The position numbers and the translations under genes are program-made. Of a stretch of 64,000 nt of DNA, positions 7,928 to 16,017 are shown piece by piece (position 1 is the first letter of the stretch; each line of letters begins with the position of its first letter). The notes beneath the pieces were generated by a model. It saw nothing but the letters and a program-made list of their open reading frames with translations, was not told where the DNA came from and did not search any database. The stretch is from the IMG/VR virus record IMGVR_UViG_3300009149_000020, positions 18,827 through 82,826 of that record; one strand, given 5' to 3'. This stretch comes from a virus.

Positions 7928-9149
7928 GTATGACGTAAGTATTCATTTTGATGGACAATTTACTATAAAAATTACAGCGGATTGTGCGCGTGACGCATTA
8001 GTTAAAGTTCAACAATTAGACAAAACTTTATTGACTAGTAAGGAAGTTATAAAAGAGCATTTAGTGATTGACGAGGTTGATGCATATCTAAGTACTGCTA
8101 GCTTACAAAATACCGTACGTACTGAGATAAATCAATTAGAAAACTTAGTTAGGAACCCTGATGTTTCGGTACAGACTATCTTGGACTTTATGGCAGAAAG
8201 AAAGATTCTACTATCAGAAACAGATTTCCGCTGTAACAACCGTTGGAGTTGTACATTTGAAAACTTAGTTGCTTGGCACGGTCGACTAGATATTATTAAG
8301 TATTTGAAGGAGCACAACCTCCGCCCCAACTTAGCCTATTTCGAAGCATGGAAAGGATGTGTATACAATAACAATCTTTCTTTCTTAAAAGAGTTACTAG
8401 CACTTGATGATTTTCGTGATAAATGGGAGAAGATTAAAGAAGATACAGCTGAGGGGGTATATCGTGCGTTAGTGGCTAGGTTTTCTTTTGACATGCTAAC
8501 CAATGATACTGTAAGAAAGAAAGGATGGTTTGAAATCTTTAAAGTAGTATACGAGTTTGGCGAAAAGTTTGTTGCAGAGAATCAAAGGAAAAATTTCGCC
8601 ACACTCGTATTGGAGCAGGTATGTCACGGTGCTTCAAGATTCAATAATGCTGTATATTTACCTACTCTCGACTACTTACTACAGAAAAAGAATGCTTCTT
8701 GTAAAAGACAAACTATAATTACAAAAGTATTATTTAGCGAAGATAAAGAGCTCATCAACTACTTCTTTGATAGAGGTGCTACGGATTGTGTTTACAGCAG
8801 AGGTGCGGTTCATATAAATTCAGATGATACTACTGGTATCTTAGACTATATGATAAGTTTCGTTGACATGAAAGCATTTAAGGAATTCTTTAAAGATGTT
8901 GATAAAGAGAAACTGTCGTCCTTAGTCAAACAGAATACGATCAAGAAGTGCATCACATGTTGTAAAGATGAGCAGTTACGCTACTTTATGCATTGGGCGG
9001 GCTATTCACCTTCAGCACAAAAAACGATTCTTTCCTCCTGCTTACTTGATAAACAGCTCGCTACTTGTAAAGATTATATAGTTAAGGTACTTATTCCTAG
9101 TATAGGTACAATACCTATTGAGGAGGTAATAAATGGCAAAGAAAAGTAA
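7920..9149 (+). CDS. Large ankyrin-like solenoid protein
   Basis: This protein of 409 residues has a small N-terminal alpha/beta segment (about 1-55, DVSIHFDGQFTIKI), then helical repeats of ankyrin type (VAWHGRLDIIKYLKEHNL, NNNLSFLKELLAL, KELINYFFDRGATD). Near the C terminus, ILSSCLLDKQLATCKDYIV aligns with the C-terminal motif of the other ankyrin-like proteins. Start follows TTGAGGAGGAAAG. The stop overlaps the next gene by 17 nt. Confidence 0.6.
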   Translation: MPEYDVSIHFDGQFTIKITADCARDALVKVQQLDKTLLTSKEVIKEHLVIDEVDAYLSTASLQNTVRTEINQLENLVRNPDVSVQTILDFMAERKILLSETDFRCNNRWSCTFENLVAWHGRLDIIKYLKEHNLRPNLAYFEAWKGCVYNNNLSFLKELLALDDFRDKWEKIKEDTAEGVYRALVARFSFDMLTNDTVRKKGWFEIFKVVYEFGEKFVAENQRKNFATLVLEQVCHGASRFNNAVYLPTLDYLLQKKNASCKRQTIITKVLFSEDKELINYFFDRGATDCVYSRGAVHINSDDTTGILDYMISFVDMKAFKEFFKDVDKEKLSSLVKQNTIKKCITCCKDEQLRYFMHWAGYSPSAQKTILSSCLLDKQLATCKDYIVKVLIPSIGTIPIEEVINGKEK

Positions 9150-9645
9150 GAAAGATAAAAAGCAAGAAGCGTTAGTTGACAAAATGATGGATGCTATTGA
9201 CAAAAAGTATAATCAAGCATTTTTTAGTATAGTCAAGGATCTATACAAATCCTATAGGGATATTGACCCCATTCCCGGCACAGAGGGAACAGTAGCTATT
9301 TTAATTGCTGACATAAACAGATGGTTTGAGGAAGCGTTTGATATGGAGTATCACAAAAAGAATAAGAAACCTCGTGATGACATGCAAAAGAAAATTGAAG
9401 CTTTAAAGACTGTTGAAGGCATCATCGAGTTTTTTGAAACAGAGCACGAGCTTTCTGCAAAGAAGATTTTAGACTGGATAGAGGATTTGTTATATCCAAA
9501 TGCTTGTAAAGCTTTAATGCTTGCTAGTCCAGCTAATCTTCCTCATGAGCAATTTTATACACTGTACGCTCTTAAAGAAGAAGAGCTCATAGGAGAAGAA
9601 ACATACAATAAATTTAAGAAAGCAATTAACGCCCGCTTTATGTAG
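9133..9645 (+). CDS. Hypothetical helical protein (170 aa)
   Basis: Not recognised. It has a Lys-rich N terminus (AKKSKKDKKQEALVDKMM) and then predicted helices without membrane segments. It starts inside the end of the preceding ankyrin-like gene after TTGAGGAGGTAATAA. Confidence 0.5.
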   Translation: MAKKSKKDKKQEALVDKMMDAIDKKYNQAFFSIVKDLYKSYRDIDPIPGTEGTVAILIADINRWFEEAFDMEYHKKNKKPRDDMQKKIEALKTVEGIIEFFETEHELSAKKILDWIEDLLYPNACKALMLASPANLPHEQFYTLYALKEEELIGEETYNKFKKAINARFM

Positions 9646-9655
9646 GAGGTATGAA

Positions 9656-9964
9656 ATGAAAGCATACATACTTATTAAAGATGCTGTGCCTCTTGGGAAA
9701 GCTATTACAGCTGCAGCTCATGCGTCATTAGCAATGTATTTGAAGTTTCAGAATACATCAGAAGTGAAACAATGGCTTGATCCTGGTCCATTCAAGAAAG
9801 TTATCTGTAAAGTAGATGCTGCTAAGTTTGAAGAGATGAAGGGTTCATTTATACCACATGTAATACTAACTGAGTCTTCGATGGATAATCAGGAAGTTGC
9901 TATTGCTTATTTGCCGCAAATTGACTATCCTAAGATATTCAAATTTTTACCACTTTACAAGTAA
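9656..9964 (+). CDS. Peptidyl-tRNA hydrolase 2 (Pth2)-like protein
   Basis: This protein of 102 residues resembles the archaeal/eukaryal-type Pth2 fold: MKAYILIKDAVPLGKAITAA, then AHASLAMYLKFQ, a central KKVICKVDAAKFEEM strand-helix, and a final hydrophobic strand. Pth2 proteins release peptides from stalled peptidyl-tRNA. Typical members are about 115-120 residues, so this one is slightly short. Together with RtcB and the 21-gene tRNA array it suggests upkeep of the tRNA pool during infection. I assign it from motif similarity only. Confidence 0.55.
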   Translation: MKAYILIKDAVPLGKAITAAAHASLAMYLKFQNTSEVKQWLDPGPFKKVICKVDAAKFEEMKGSFIPHVILTESSMDNQEVAIAYLPQIDYPKIFKFLPLYK

Positions 9965-9973
9965 GGAGGAATG

Positions 9974-10282
9974 ATGGAAGATAACAACTTTTCAGGTTTG
10001 TGTGAAAACTGTGGGGAATGTCTTACCGCAACACTGACTCATATCACGGAAACGGATGATCTGAGTGCGTTCAACATTATGATGAGTCGTAAGAAAAATT
10101 GGTCGTCTGGGTTTGATATTATAAGTAGGCGGTTGTCCATTACTTGTGCTTGCGGTCATCCTGATGTAAATGAAGATGACATTGAGATGTTATTTAATCC
10201 TGGTAAAAAAGGTTGTAGCATAAATGTAATTGTAGTAATTGACAAAACAGGCGCTGTTGATTCATTTTATAAGAATGAATGA
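9974..10282 (+). CDS. Hypothetical protein with Cys clusters
   Basis: This protein of 102 residues has an N-terminal CENCGEC cluster and a central CACGHPD segment, which may bind zinc. Not otherwise recognised. ATG 9974 is preferred over 9971 because it has better spacing from AAGGAGGA. Confidence 0.5.
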   Translation: MEDNNFSGLCENCGECLTATLTHITETDDLSAFNIMMSRKKNWSSGFDIISRRLSITCACGHPDVNEDDIEMLFNPGKKGCSINVIVVIDKTGAVDSFYKNE

Positions 10283-10293
10283 GGAGGTATGAA

Positions 10294-10554
10294 ATGAATA
10301 CTGATTATCATGGAAAACCTGTACCGGATAATGAAAGTCCTGACAAGATAATAGATGTATGGGAAATTGAACCGTCTCTAGATACGAGCTATGATTATGT
10401 TACTATCCGCAGTTATCAAGATGCTGTAGAATATGCTAAGCAAGTAGTTGAAGAATTGATGGATAACCTGGAACAGGAATTCCCGATTAAGATTGAAATA
10501 AGAAAAGGAGAAATGACTGTCGGTGCATACCTTGAATTGCAGGAGGAGGAATGA
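10294..10554 (+). CDS. Hypothetical protein (86 aa)
   Basis: Small acidic protein, not recognised. The start at 10294 is chosen because GAGGAGG lies 6-7 nt upstream; an in-frame ATG at 10279 lies before that site. The stop TGA overlaps the next ATG by one base. Confidence 0.5.
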   Translation: MNTDYHGKPVPDNESPDKIIDVWEIEPSLDTSYDYVTIRSYQDAVEYAKQVVEELMDNLEQEFPIKIEIRKGEMTVGAYLELQEEE

Positions 10555-10727
10555 TGGACCAACAAACTAAGGAAAGAATTGTGGAGAAAGTTTATGATTG
10601 GTTGATGTCTCAATCTTTTGAAGATTGGCAAGAAACAATTTTTATGGATCATGTGTGTGCGGAAGAAGGCTGTCAGTCACGCGAAGAGATTAAAGAAACA
10701 ATTTCTCGCAAGTTATTCAAAGATTGA
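10554..10727 (+). CDS. Hypothetical small protein (57 aa)
   Basis: A short frame beginning MDQQTKERIVEKVYDWLM and ending ISRKLFKD. It is probably helical and is not recognised. It follows AGGAGGAGGAATG with one-base stop/start overlap, and the next gene begins 16 nt after its stop behind another AGGAGG. This context supports it as a real gene. Confidence 0.5.
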   Translation: MDQQTKERIVEKVYDWLMSQSFEDWQETIFMDHVCAEEGCQSREEIKETISRKLFKD

Positions 10728-10742
10728 GGTGAGGAGGAATAA

Positions 10743-12017
10743 ATGAAAAGATCTTATAATGATGTACCTTATGACGAGACCCTTGTAACGACAGCCCTTC
10801 ATGTTATTTTTAAAAAGCTATATGATCTCCCAGATAAGAGATTATTTAGAGTAGTATATGCTCGATTCATAGATAAACAAACTCTGAAAGCTATTGCAAA
10901 GAAGGAGAAGCTGTCACATGATAGAATACATCAGTTAGAGTGTAAAGGCTTAAAAAAGGTAGCACCTCTCTTAGCTTATTTCTTTGACGAGTTTACTAAC
11001 GCTGGTCGAAATAGTTACCCGTATGTTTTTAATGGCTCTCAGCCACTGAAGGTGCATGTAAAGTATGTCATACATACATTAGTTTCTAGTGATCCTGTAC
11101 AAGCAAAAGATATAGCTGATTGTATAGGAGCAGGTTGTAAGATACGTGATGACTATATGGAAATCATTGAACATCCTGAACCTATAACAGAGACAACTAC
11201 ATTATTTTCTGATATGTTCCGTGATGGTGTTAGTCATGTACGCGTATCAACTAGACTAATGAATTCTCTTAACGCAGCAGGTATCCAGACAGTTGGTGAC
11301 TTGGTTCAGAAAACAGTGAACGATTTAACGGATCTTAAAGACTTTGGGAGAACGAGTCTTGATGCTGTTCGCTATTTTTTACTAAAGAACAATATTGATT
11401 GCGACCTAACTAAAGCATGCAAAAAAGTAGGCGAGGATGTTGAGATAACACTTGACACCTCTTTAACGCAGGACATGTTAGATAGAAGAGCGATGGGTTG
11501 CTGTAAACTAGGAAATATCCGAACAGTTGGTGACTTAGTTGGAAAGACGCCTAGCGAATTGTACGGACTTAGAAACTTTGGAAGAAAGACTTATAGTATT
11601 ATACAACAGTTCCTTAAGAATAACAATCTTTCTTTAAAAGAAGAGCCTAAGAAAACATACGCACACAAGGAAGGCACGGCAAAAAGAACGCAAAGCATTG
11701 AAGTTGAATCAGAAGCAGGCATGACAAAAATGCTCGATATGGTTCCAAAATGTGAAGAGCGCACTCACTTACACATAGTGCGGGAGGGTGCGAAAGGGGC
11801 AACTGTTACCTGTTCCTGCGAAAGAAACACTTGTAAATTTGATAAAGCTGAGGATAAGCATGGCTCAGGTGATTTAGAAGATTTCTATCGCCAAAGACTT
11901 TCGGAGCTTCGAAAAAAGCAAGACAAAATGATTGAGGACTTAGCAGCGGTAAACACAGAAATAAAAGAAACACAGAAGTCTATCTTAAGCATAGACAACA
12001 GATATGAGGAGGAATAA
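10743..12017 (+). CDS. Sigma region 4-like HTH fused to two RNA polymerase alpha-CTD-like domains
   Basis: This protein has 424 residues. Residues about 32-73 resemble sigma-70 region 4 (LKAIAKKEKLSHDRIHQLE). Residues about 173-218 and 245-300 are two copies of the alpha C-terminal-domain (helix-hairpin-helix) pattern: AAGIQTVGDLVQKTVNDLTD with LKDFGRTSLDAVRYFL, and LGNIRTVGDLVGKTPSELYG with LRNFGRKTYSIIQQFL. They match the RpoA block IGDLVQRTE...LGKKSL. A Cys-containing segment (CEERTHLHIV, CSCERNTC) and a coiled coil follow. Alpha-CTDs bind UP-element DNA and activators, so this is a candidate promoter-recognition or recruitment factor for host or phage polymerase. That role is inference. 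Confidence 0.75.
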   Translation: MKRSYNDVPYDETLVTTALHVIFKKLYDLPDKRLFRVVYARFIDKQTLKAIAKKEKLSHDRIHQLECKGLKKVAPLLAYFFDEFTNAGRNSYPYVFNGSQPLKVHVKYVIHTLVSSDPVQAKDIADCIGAGCKIRDDYMEIIEHPEPITETTTLFSDMFRDGVSHVRVSTRLMNSLNAAGIQTVGDLVQKTVNDLTDLKDFGRTSLDAVRYFLLKNNIDCDLTKACKKVGEDVEITLDTSLTQDMLDRRAMGCCKLGNIRTVGDLVGKTPSELYGLRNFGRKTYSIIQQFLKNNNLSLKEEPKKTYAHKEGTAKRTQSIEVESEAGMTKMLDMVPKCEERTHLHIVREGAKGATVTCSCERNTCKFDKAEDKHGSGDLEDFYRQRLSELRKKQDKMIEDLAAVNTEIKETQKSILSIDNRYEEE

Positions 12018-12280
12018 TGAAATTATTACTTTTTCACAAGATGGCTATTTTGATTATTATTGCTTTTATTGTGCTAATGTTAGGAGCTTATTCTGCTAGA
12101 ACTATTGAGTACATTCAGCAATATGAAATGGAGCAGAAAGTTACAGTAGGTTTTGGCGGCGTAGCCATACTTATCTTGATAGGAGTATTTTTTATGTCTG
12201 CAGACCCTCATGTTAAGAAGTGGACTACAGTATTTATGATTGTTGCAGCAATTATAACGTTTGGCCTTTTATACATGTGA
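12017..12280 (+). CDS. Small membrane protein with three predicted spans
   Basis: This protein of 87 residues has hydrophobic stretches at about 8-26 (ILIIIAFIVLMLGAY), 43-60 (GFGGVAILILIGVFF) and 68-86 (VFMIVAAIITFGLLY). Function unknown. The start overlaps the preceding stop by one base after GAGGAGGAATA. Confidence 0.6.
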   Translation: MKLLLFHKMAILIIIAFIVLMLGAYSARTIEYIQQYEMEQKVTVGFGGVAILILIGVFFMSADPHVKKWTTVFMIVAAIITFGLLYM

Positions 12281-12291
12281 AGGAGGAATAA

Positions 12292-12480
12292 ATGAAAAAA
12301 CCTAAATGTCAGGTTATAGGAGAGAACGGTAATGTGTTTAACATTATCGCTATAGTGAAAAAAGCGTTGAATGATTCTGGGCAACGTGATAAAGGGCTGG
12401 AGTGGCAGAAACGTGCTATTCAGTCTAAGAGTTATGATGATGTTTTGAACTTGATGCATGAATATGTAGATGTTATTTGA
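12292..12480 (+). CDS. Hypothetical small protein (62 aa)
   Basis: Begins MKKPKCQVIGENGNVFNIIA and continues with KKALNDSGQ and a helical C terminus. This is reminiscent of short uncharacterised proteins common in gut bacteria and phages that start with the same 'xVxLxGxNGNxFxI' rhythm. Function unknown. Preceded by AAGGAGGAATAA. Confidence 0.55.
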   Translation: MKKPKCQVIGENGNVFNIIAIVKKALNDSGQRDKGLEWQKRAIQSKSYDDVLNLMHEYVDVI

Positions 12481-12489
12481 GGAGGAATA

Positions 12490-12753
12490 ATGTCGAAATT
12501 ATGTACGATTTGTTATTGGAAGAATCTTAGACATGAAATTCTCATACGGAATGAGATTGTAGAGGTGTGTGATATTGATCAGGATGAGCATGATCCTGAC
12601 CACATAGTTTTATTAAAGGTAAAGGATCACTGTAATCAGTTTCTCGATGAGAATGATCCTCTGATACAAGAAACAATTGATGATCGTAAGTATTACTTGG
12701 AAACTGGAAACTTACCCAGTAAGAGGAGGAATAATGGAATACGAAATTATTAG
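12490..12753 (+). CDS. Hypothetical protein (87 aa)
   Basis: Not recognised. It has an N-terminal CTICYW and an acidic middle (DIDQDEHDPDHI). It follows GAGGAGGAATA and overlaps the next gene by 20 nt; the next gene's ribosome-binding site lies inside this frame. Confidence 0.5.
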   Translation: MSKLCTICYWKNLRHEILIRNEIVEVCDIDQDEHDPDHIVLLKVKDHCNQFLDENDPLIQETIDDRKYYLETGNLPSKRRNNGIRNY

Positions 12754-13057
12754 TGGATATGACTCTGCTGATGTGACACGAAGAGTTACAGAAAAATTAA
12801 ATAAGGGATATTGGACAGTAGGCAATCTGGTTGTAACAGTATCGCCTCATTCTTGCAATCAAAACTTCAAGGGATGTAACATATTATATAGTCAGGCATT
12901 AAAAAGGAAGGTAAGGCGAAGAGTCTTATATCAGGTTGATGCGAAGCCTGCGGCCAAAAAACCTAGGAAGACTCTCCAAGAGCTAGTCGAAGATCGTCAA
13001 GCAGCTAGACAAACGACTGAAACGTTTGTTGAGAAGGTAATAAGGTTTTTTGCTTAA
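12734..13057 (+). CDS. Hypothetical protein (107 aa)
   Basis: The start at 12734 is chosen because AGAGGAGGAATA precedes it. The N-terminal half (YEIISGYDSADVTRRVTEKL, then a GYWTVGNLVV strand) resembles short proteins of the DUF1737-like type, in which a YxxV...V...L..GW(Q/E)..G pattern recurs; this is a weak match. The C-terminal half is basic (KRKVRRRVLY, KPAAKKPRKT). Confidence 0.5.
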   Translation: MEYEIISGYDSADVTRRVTEKLNKGYWTVGNLVVTVSPHSCNQNFKGCNILYSQALKRKVRRRVLYQVDAKPAAKKPRKTLQELVEDRQAARQTTETFVEKVIRFFA

Positions 13058-13081
13058 ACCAAAAAGAGTAAAGGAGTCGAA

Positions 13082-13300
13082 ATGAAACTTAAAATGCGTT
13101 GCAAGATCTGCGGATGGGTGGGCGCACCTTGTGCTGATGAACACGAAGCCGAACTTGCTTATCAGCGCCACATTGATTCTGGTGATTGCACAGATGTTGA
13201 GAAGCTTACTAATGAGGAGCTTGTTCAGAAGCTTGTTGAAACAGGAGCGGTTGCTAATACGCCAGAAGCGATTGCTAGGGCTTTACGTAGTTTAAACTAA
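13082..13300 (+). CDS. Small Cys/His zinc-finger-like protein
   Basis: This protein of 72 residues has CKICGWVGAPC, then H at about residue 20, H at 30 and C at 36. This could be a C2H2-like or treble-clef finger. The remainder is helical (LTNEELVQKLVETG). DNA or RNA binding is possible but unproven. Preceded by AAAGGAGTCGAA. Confidence 0.55.
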   Translation: MKLKMRCKICGWVGAPCADEHEAELAYQRHIDSGDCTDVEKLTNEELVQKLVETGAVANTPEAIARALRSLN

Positions 13301-13309
13301 GGAGGAACA

Positions 13310-13534
13310 ATGAAAGAAGTTTTAGTAGATATTTTTGATCCCGAAAAGGTTTATGTTTGTATTAGTACTCACGGCACTATCTTCCTGCAAGTATTAACAC
13401 TTACTGAAAATGGCTTGTATATGTGGCGCCCCCTCGTTCTTGACTGTTCCAGTGATGCATGGGCAGAACATCATACTACATTATTGGGTGCTATGGGTGA
13501 TAAACTTGCTTCAGATTATAATCACATATATTAG
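13310..13534 (+). CDS. Hypothetical protein (74 aa)
   Basis: Short beta-rich protein, not recognised (KVYVCISTHGTIFLQVLTL). The start follows TAAGGAGGAACA, 9 nt after the previous stop. Confidence 0.5.
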   Translation: MKEVLVDIFDPEKVYVCISTHGTIFLQVLTLTENGLYMWRPLVLDCSSDAWAEHHTTLLGAMGDKLASDYNHIY

Positions 13535-13565
13535 TTTATGAATTATTTTATTCAAGGAGAAAATA

Positions 13566-13685
13566 ATGTATAAAGGATGGATAGAAGTTAGTCTTAAAAA
13601 TGAAAATTTTGAGAATAACTTTGATGAGTGGTTGGAGTTATTTTTAAAAGCAAGATACAAATTATTATATTCTGAGGGGGAATGA
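13566..13685 (+). CDS. Very small hypothetical protein (39 aa)
   Basis: A frame beginning MYKGWIEVSLKNENFENNF and ending LYSEGE. It is preceded by CAAGGAGAAAATA, and its stop TGA overlaps the next gene's ATG, which supports a genuine small gene. Not recognised. Confidence 0.45.
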   Translation: MYKGWIEVSLKNENFENNFDEWLELFLKARYKLLYSEGE

Positions 13686-14116
13686 TGGATGAATCAAAAG
13701 AAATATGGATTGCATCAACATTACAAAAATATGACCATATTGGCCCTGACGATCCTGCTACAACATGGTCTGCGACTCTAAGAACTCCCGAATCAAAAAC
13801 ATCTAAAGAAGTGATGTTAACTAATCTAAAAAACTATGAATATGCTTTTATGGCTAAAGAAGCAATCAACTTACTTGAAGAAATTGATGACTTTGAGGAG
13901 TTTATTAATTACATGGATAAAACTTCTGATAGTAATGAGGCAATCGAATATAACGAGGTCTATTGTAACATTCTTATGCCTCATGTAATTACAATTACTT
14001 TATTTATGGGAAATCATTTTGAAGTTCCCTTAGGTGTAGCAATAACTCAGCTAGTTAGGGCTAATGTTTTTGATCTTGATAAAGATGAAAATGTAATTAT
14101 GAGTGATTGTGGATAA
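13685..14116 (+). CDS. Hypothetical protein (143 aa)
   Basis: Acidic protein, not recognised. It has no membrane segment and starts MDESKEIWIASTLQKY. ATG 13685 is preferred to 13682 because GAGGGGG is too close to the latter. It overlaps the preceding stop by one base. Confidence 0.5.
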   Translation: MDESKEIWIASTLQKYDHIGPDDPATTWSATLRTPESKTSKEVMLTNLKNYEYAFMAKEAINLLEEIDDFEEFINYMDKTSDSNEAIEYNEVYCNILMPHVITITLFMGNHFEVPLGVAITQLVRANVFDLDKDENVIMSDCG

Positions 14117-14140
14117 CTAAATAATGTGGAGGAATGATGC

Positions 14141-14353
14141 ATGGGTAGATACGCAGAAACATATATTGAGCATTGTGGTGAATGTGGTGAATGTAGAATA
14201 GGACCTCGCTATATAAAAGATGGGTGGCATGTTAACCCTATTATATGTGGTATAAATGGAAAAGAGATAGCCACCCCAAAAGATGGTGATATTGACCCAG
14301 GAACATACGCTATGGAATTAGCTCATGTGCCCGACTGGTGCCCACTACAATAA
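14141..14353 (+). CDS. Hypothetical Cys-containing protein (70 aa)
   Basis: Contains CGECGECRIGPRYIKDGWHV near the N terminus, a cluster that may bind a metal, and WC at the C terminus. Not recognised. The start follows GTGGAGGAATGATGC. Confidence 0.5.
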   Translation: MGRYAETYIEHCGECGECRIGPRYIKDGWHVNPIICGINGKEIATPKDGDIDPGTYAMELAHVPDWCPLQ

Positions 14354-14363
14354 GGGAGGAATT

Positions 14364-14618
14364 ATGGAACTGTTAGAAGTTAACGTTGAGGTTATTGCAG
14401 GCGGTCTTTCTTGTGAGCATAACTACCCGTGTCCAGTATATAGTGATAAGCCTGCTGTGTACACTAGCTATGGCTATTTCCAGCCATCATGGGAAGCACA
14501 GAAGGAAGGCTGGAAATTAATCCGAACTACTAACAGGTTTCAGCGATTTATACTGAAATGGTTTTTTAATGATCGACCCATACCTGCTGTAAACAAGGAG
14601 AATAAAACACATGATTAA
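14364..14618 (+). CDS. Hypothetical protein (84 aa)
   Basis: The start at 14364 is chosen for the upstream AAGGGAGGAATT. It begins MELLEVNVEVIAGGLSCEHN and has a central YFQPSWEAQKEGW. Not recognised. Overlaps the next gene by 8 nt. Confidence 0.5.
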   Translation: MELLEVNVEVIAGGLSCEHNYPCPVYSDKPAVYTSYGYFQPSWEAQKEGWKLIRTTNRFQRFILKWFFNDRPIPAVNKENKTHD

Positions 14619-14883
14619 GGCAAAGGTGTACGATAGTTACGTAGAGTTCGACGAAGATGAAATATATGAGTTCCTCGCAGAAAAGTATGATATAGAGGAT
14701 GAAGATGAGATAGAACGGAAATGGGTGGCTGGAGAAATTACTAAAGAAGATGTATTTGCCGCGGCTAAAAACAGAATAGGCAATATCTATTCTATGCGTG
14801 GTGACTGTCCAGAGGATGATGCTATTCATATCATCGACGTAGAGGACTGGATGAAGATGAAGGAGAATAATGATGGAAAATGA
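14611..14883 (+). CDS. Hypothetical protein, paralogue of the gene at 15334
   Basis: This protein of 90 residues shares with 15334-15603 the start MIKAKV, a central (I/S)EDE-x2-(E/K)R block, an AxK-x-(R/V)I segment and a terminal Asp-rich strand (IHIIDVEDW against INIREITGV). Local duplication with divergence is the simplest reading. Function unknown. Start follows AAGGAGAATAAAACAC. Confidence 0.55.
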   Translation: MIKAKVYDSYVEFDEDEIYEFLAEKYDIEDEDEIERKWVAGEITKEDVFAAAKNRIGNIYSMRGDCPEDDAIHIIDVEDWMKMKENNDGK

Positions 14884-15118
14884 AATTGAACGGCTGAAGG
14901 TGGAGATTGAAGCAAAAGACAAGCAGATCAAAACATTGAGGAAGTTTGTGGAGGGTCTATCAAAACCTGAGCAATGCCACGAACATAGCAAATGCGAAAG
15001 CTACAACGGTGATGCTGCAACAAATGAAACGATATTGCACGAACAAAGATCAGCATGCCTTGATTGTATATCATTGGCAGCCGAGCAACTACTAGCCGAA
15101 CTCGGCAAGGAGGAATGA
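14873..15118 (+). CDS. Short coiled-coil protein (81 aa)
   Basis: The N-terminal half is a heptad-rich helix (IERLKVEIEAKDKQIKTLRK). The rest holds four Cys residues (CHEHSKC and CLDC). The start at 14873 lies after AAGGAGAATA and overlaps the upstream gene. Function unknown. Confidence 0.5.
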   Translation: MENEIERLKVEIEAKDKQIKTLRKFVEGLSKPEQCHEHSKCESYNGDAATNETILHEQRSACLDCISLAAEQLLAELGKEE

Positions 15119-15121
15119 AGA

Positions 15122-15235
15122 ATGAACATGGGATACACTGCGATAAGAGTTGGGGTGCTTAAAATCATAGGCTGTATTTTATTTTTCTCAGGGTGTGCTT
15201 TGGGTTTTTCAGTTTATTGGATTTTAGATAACTAG
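15122..15235 (+). CDS. Tiny single-span membrane protein (37 aa)
   Basis: Translates as a short basic N terminus followed by one long hydrophobic helix (GVLKIIGCILFFSGCALGFS) ending YWILDN. It is preceded by AAGGAGGAATGAAGA, directly after the previous stop. Small phage membrane proteins of this kind can inhibit or modify host envelope functions. Nothing more specific can be said. Confidence 0.5.
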   Translation: MNMGYTAIRVGVLKIIGCILFFSGCALGFSVYWILDN

Positions 15236-15243
15236 GAGGGAAA

Positions 15244-15337
15244 ATGGTATCACCAGAATGAACAAATTAAGGTTTCAACGAAAACTCTTAAACAATTAAT
15301 TAATGATATGAAGAGGTTGGTGAAGGAGGAAAAATGA
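15244..15337 (+). pseudogene. Probable decayed small gene (frameshift next to start)
   Basis: An ATG at 15244 sits correctly behind GGAGGGAAA but reaches a stop after five codons. Shifting frame immediately after it opens a frame of about 30 codons (WYHQNEQIKVSTKTLKQLIN, ending RLVKEEK) whose TGA overlaps the next gene's ATG in the usual ATGA fashion. The arrangement suggests a once-intact coupled gene that lost frame at its start. A sequencing error is also possible. Confidence 0.4.
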
Positions 15338-15603
15338 TTAAAGCAAAGGTAACCATTTTACTAGAGGAAGACAATGAGAAGCTTGTAAGTAAACTTGCAA
15401 AGGCAAACAACATTTCAGAAGATGAAGTTAAACGAAGATTTAAAACAAAAGAATTTCCCATTAATCATTTAATAGAAGTGGCCAAAACGGTTATCGCAGA
15501 TACCTGCTTCGATACTACCGATGGAACAATACGCCCACTTCATAATGATATAAACATACGTGAAATTACTGGAGTATACAAAGCTCCAGAAAATAATTGT
15601 TAA
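15334..15603 (+). CDS. Hypothetical protein, paralogue of the gene at 14611
   Basis: This protein of 89 residues begins MIKAKVTILLEEDNEKLVSK and shares spaced blocks with 14611-14883 (see that entry). It has no metal-binding or membrane motif. It follows GAAGGAGGAAAA and overlaps the remnant gene upstream by 4 nt. Confidence 0.55.
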   Translation: MIKAKVTILLEEDNEKLVSKLAKANNISEDEVKRRFKTKEFPINHLIEVAKTVIADTCFDTTDGTIRPLHNDINIREITGVYKAPENNC

Positions 15604-15612
15604 GGAGACCGA

Positions 15613-16005
15613 ATGAATTGGGAAACTATTGTATGTGTTGCCAAGAGACAAATAGATATGATTCCTTCAATTCTATTTATAATAGGTAATCTTTACTTTG
15701 TTTGGTGTATATGGTCTCTTTCTTTTCCATGTAAAGTACAACCTGACAACGTAAGCGAGCCAGAAGATATAGTAACAGAACCCAAGAAAGAATCAAAAAG
15801 TATAATACCAGAACCCAAGAAAGTATACAAGATAGAAATGCCAGAACTTTCTAAGGCTCCTGAAAAGGTGATCCCTCATCGTTCTTATAATGATCGCAAA
15901 ACTGTCGAAAAAAAGGATGAGAGACTGGATCGGTGGAGAGATGAAGCGGCAGAACGAAGATTACGTAAACGACGAGAACGAGATCGCCAATACTGGGGAT
16001 ATTAA
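15613..16005 (+). CDS. Membrane-anchored protein with Pro/Glu/Lys linker and basic tail
   Basis: This protein of 130 residues has one transmembrane span at about 18-38 (PSILFIIGNLYFVWCIWSL). A repetitive linker follows with two near-copies of (T/P)EPKK(E/V), then a strongly basic, Arg-rich C terminus (ERRLRKRRERDRQYWGY). The tail could bind nucleic acid or acidic lipids near the membrane. Start follows TAAGGAGACCGA. Confidence 0.6.
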   Translation: MNWETIVCVAKRQIDMIPSILFIIGNLYFVWCIWSLSFPCKVQPDNVSEPEDIVTEPKKESKSIIPEPKKVYKIEMPELSKAPEKVIPHRSYNDRKTVEKKDERLDRWRDEAAERRLRKRRERDRQYWGY

Positions 16006-16017
16006 TAGGAGGAATGA

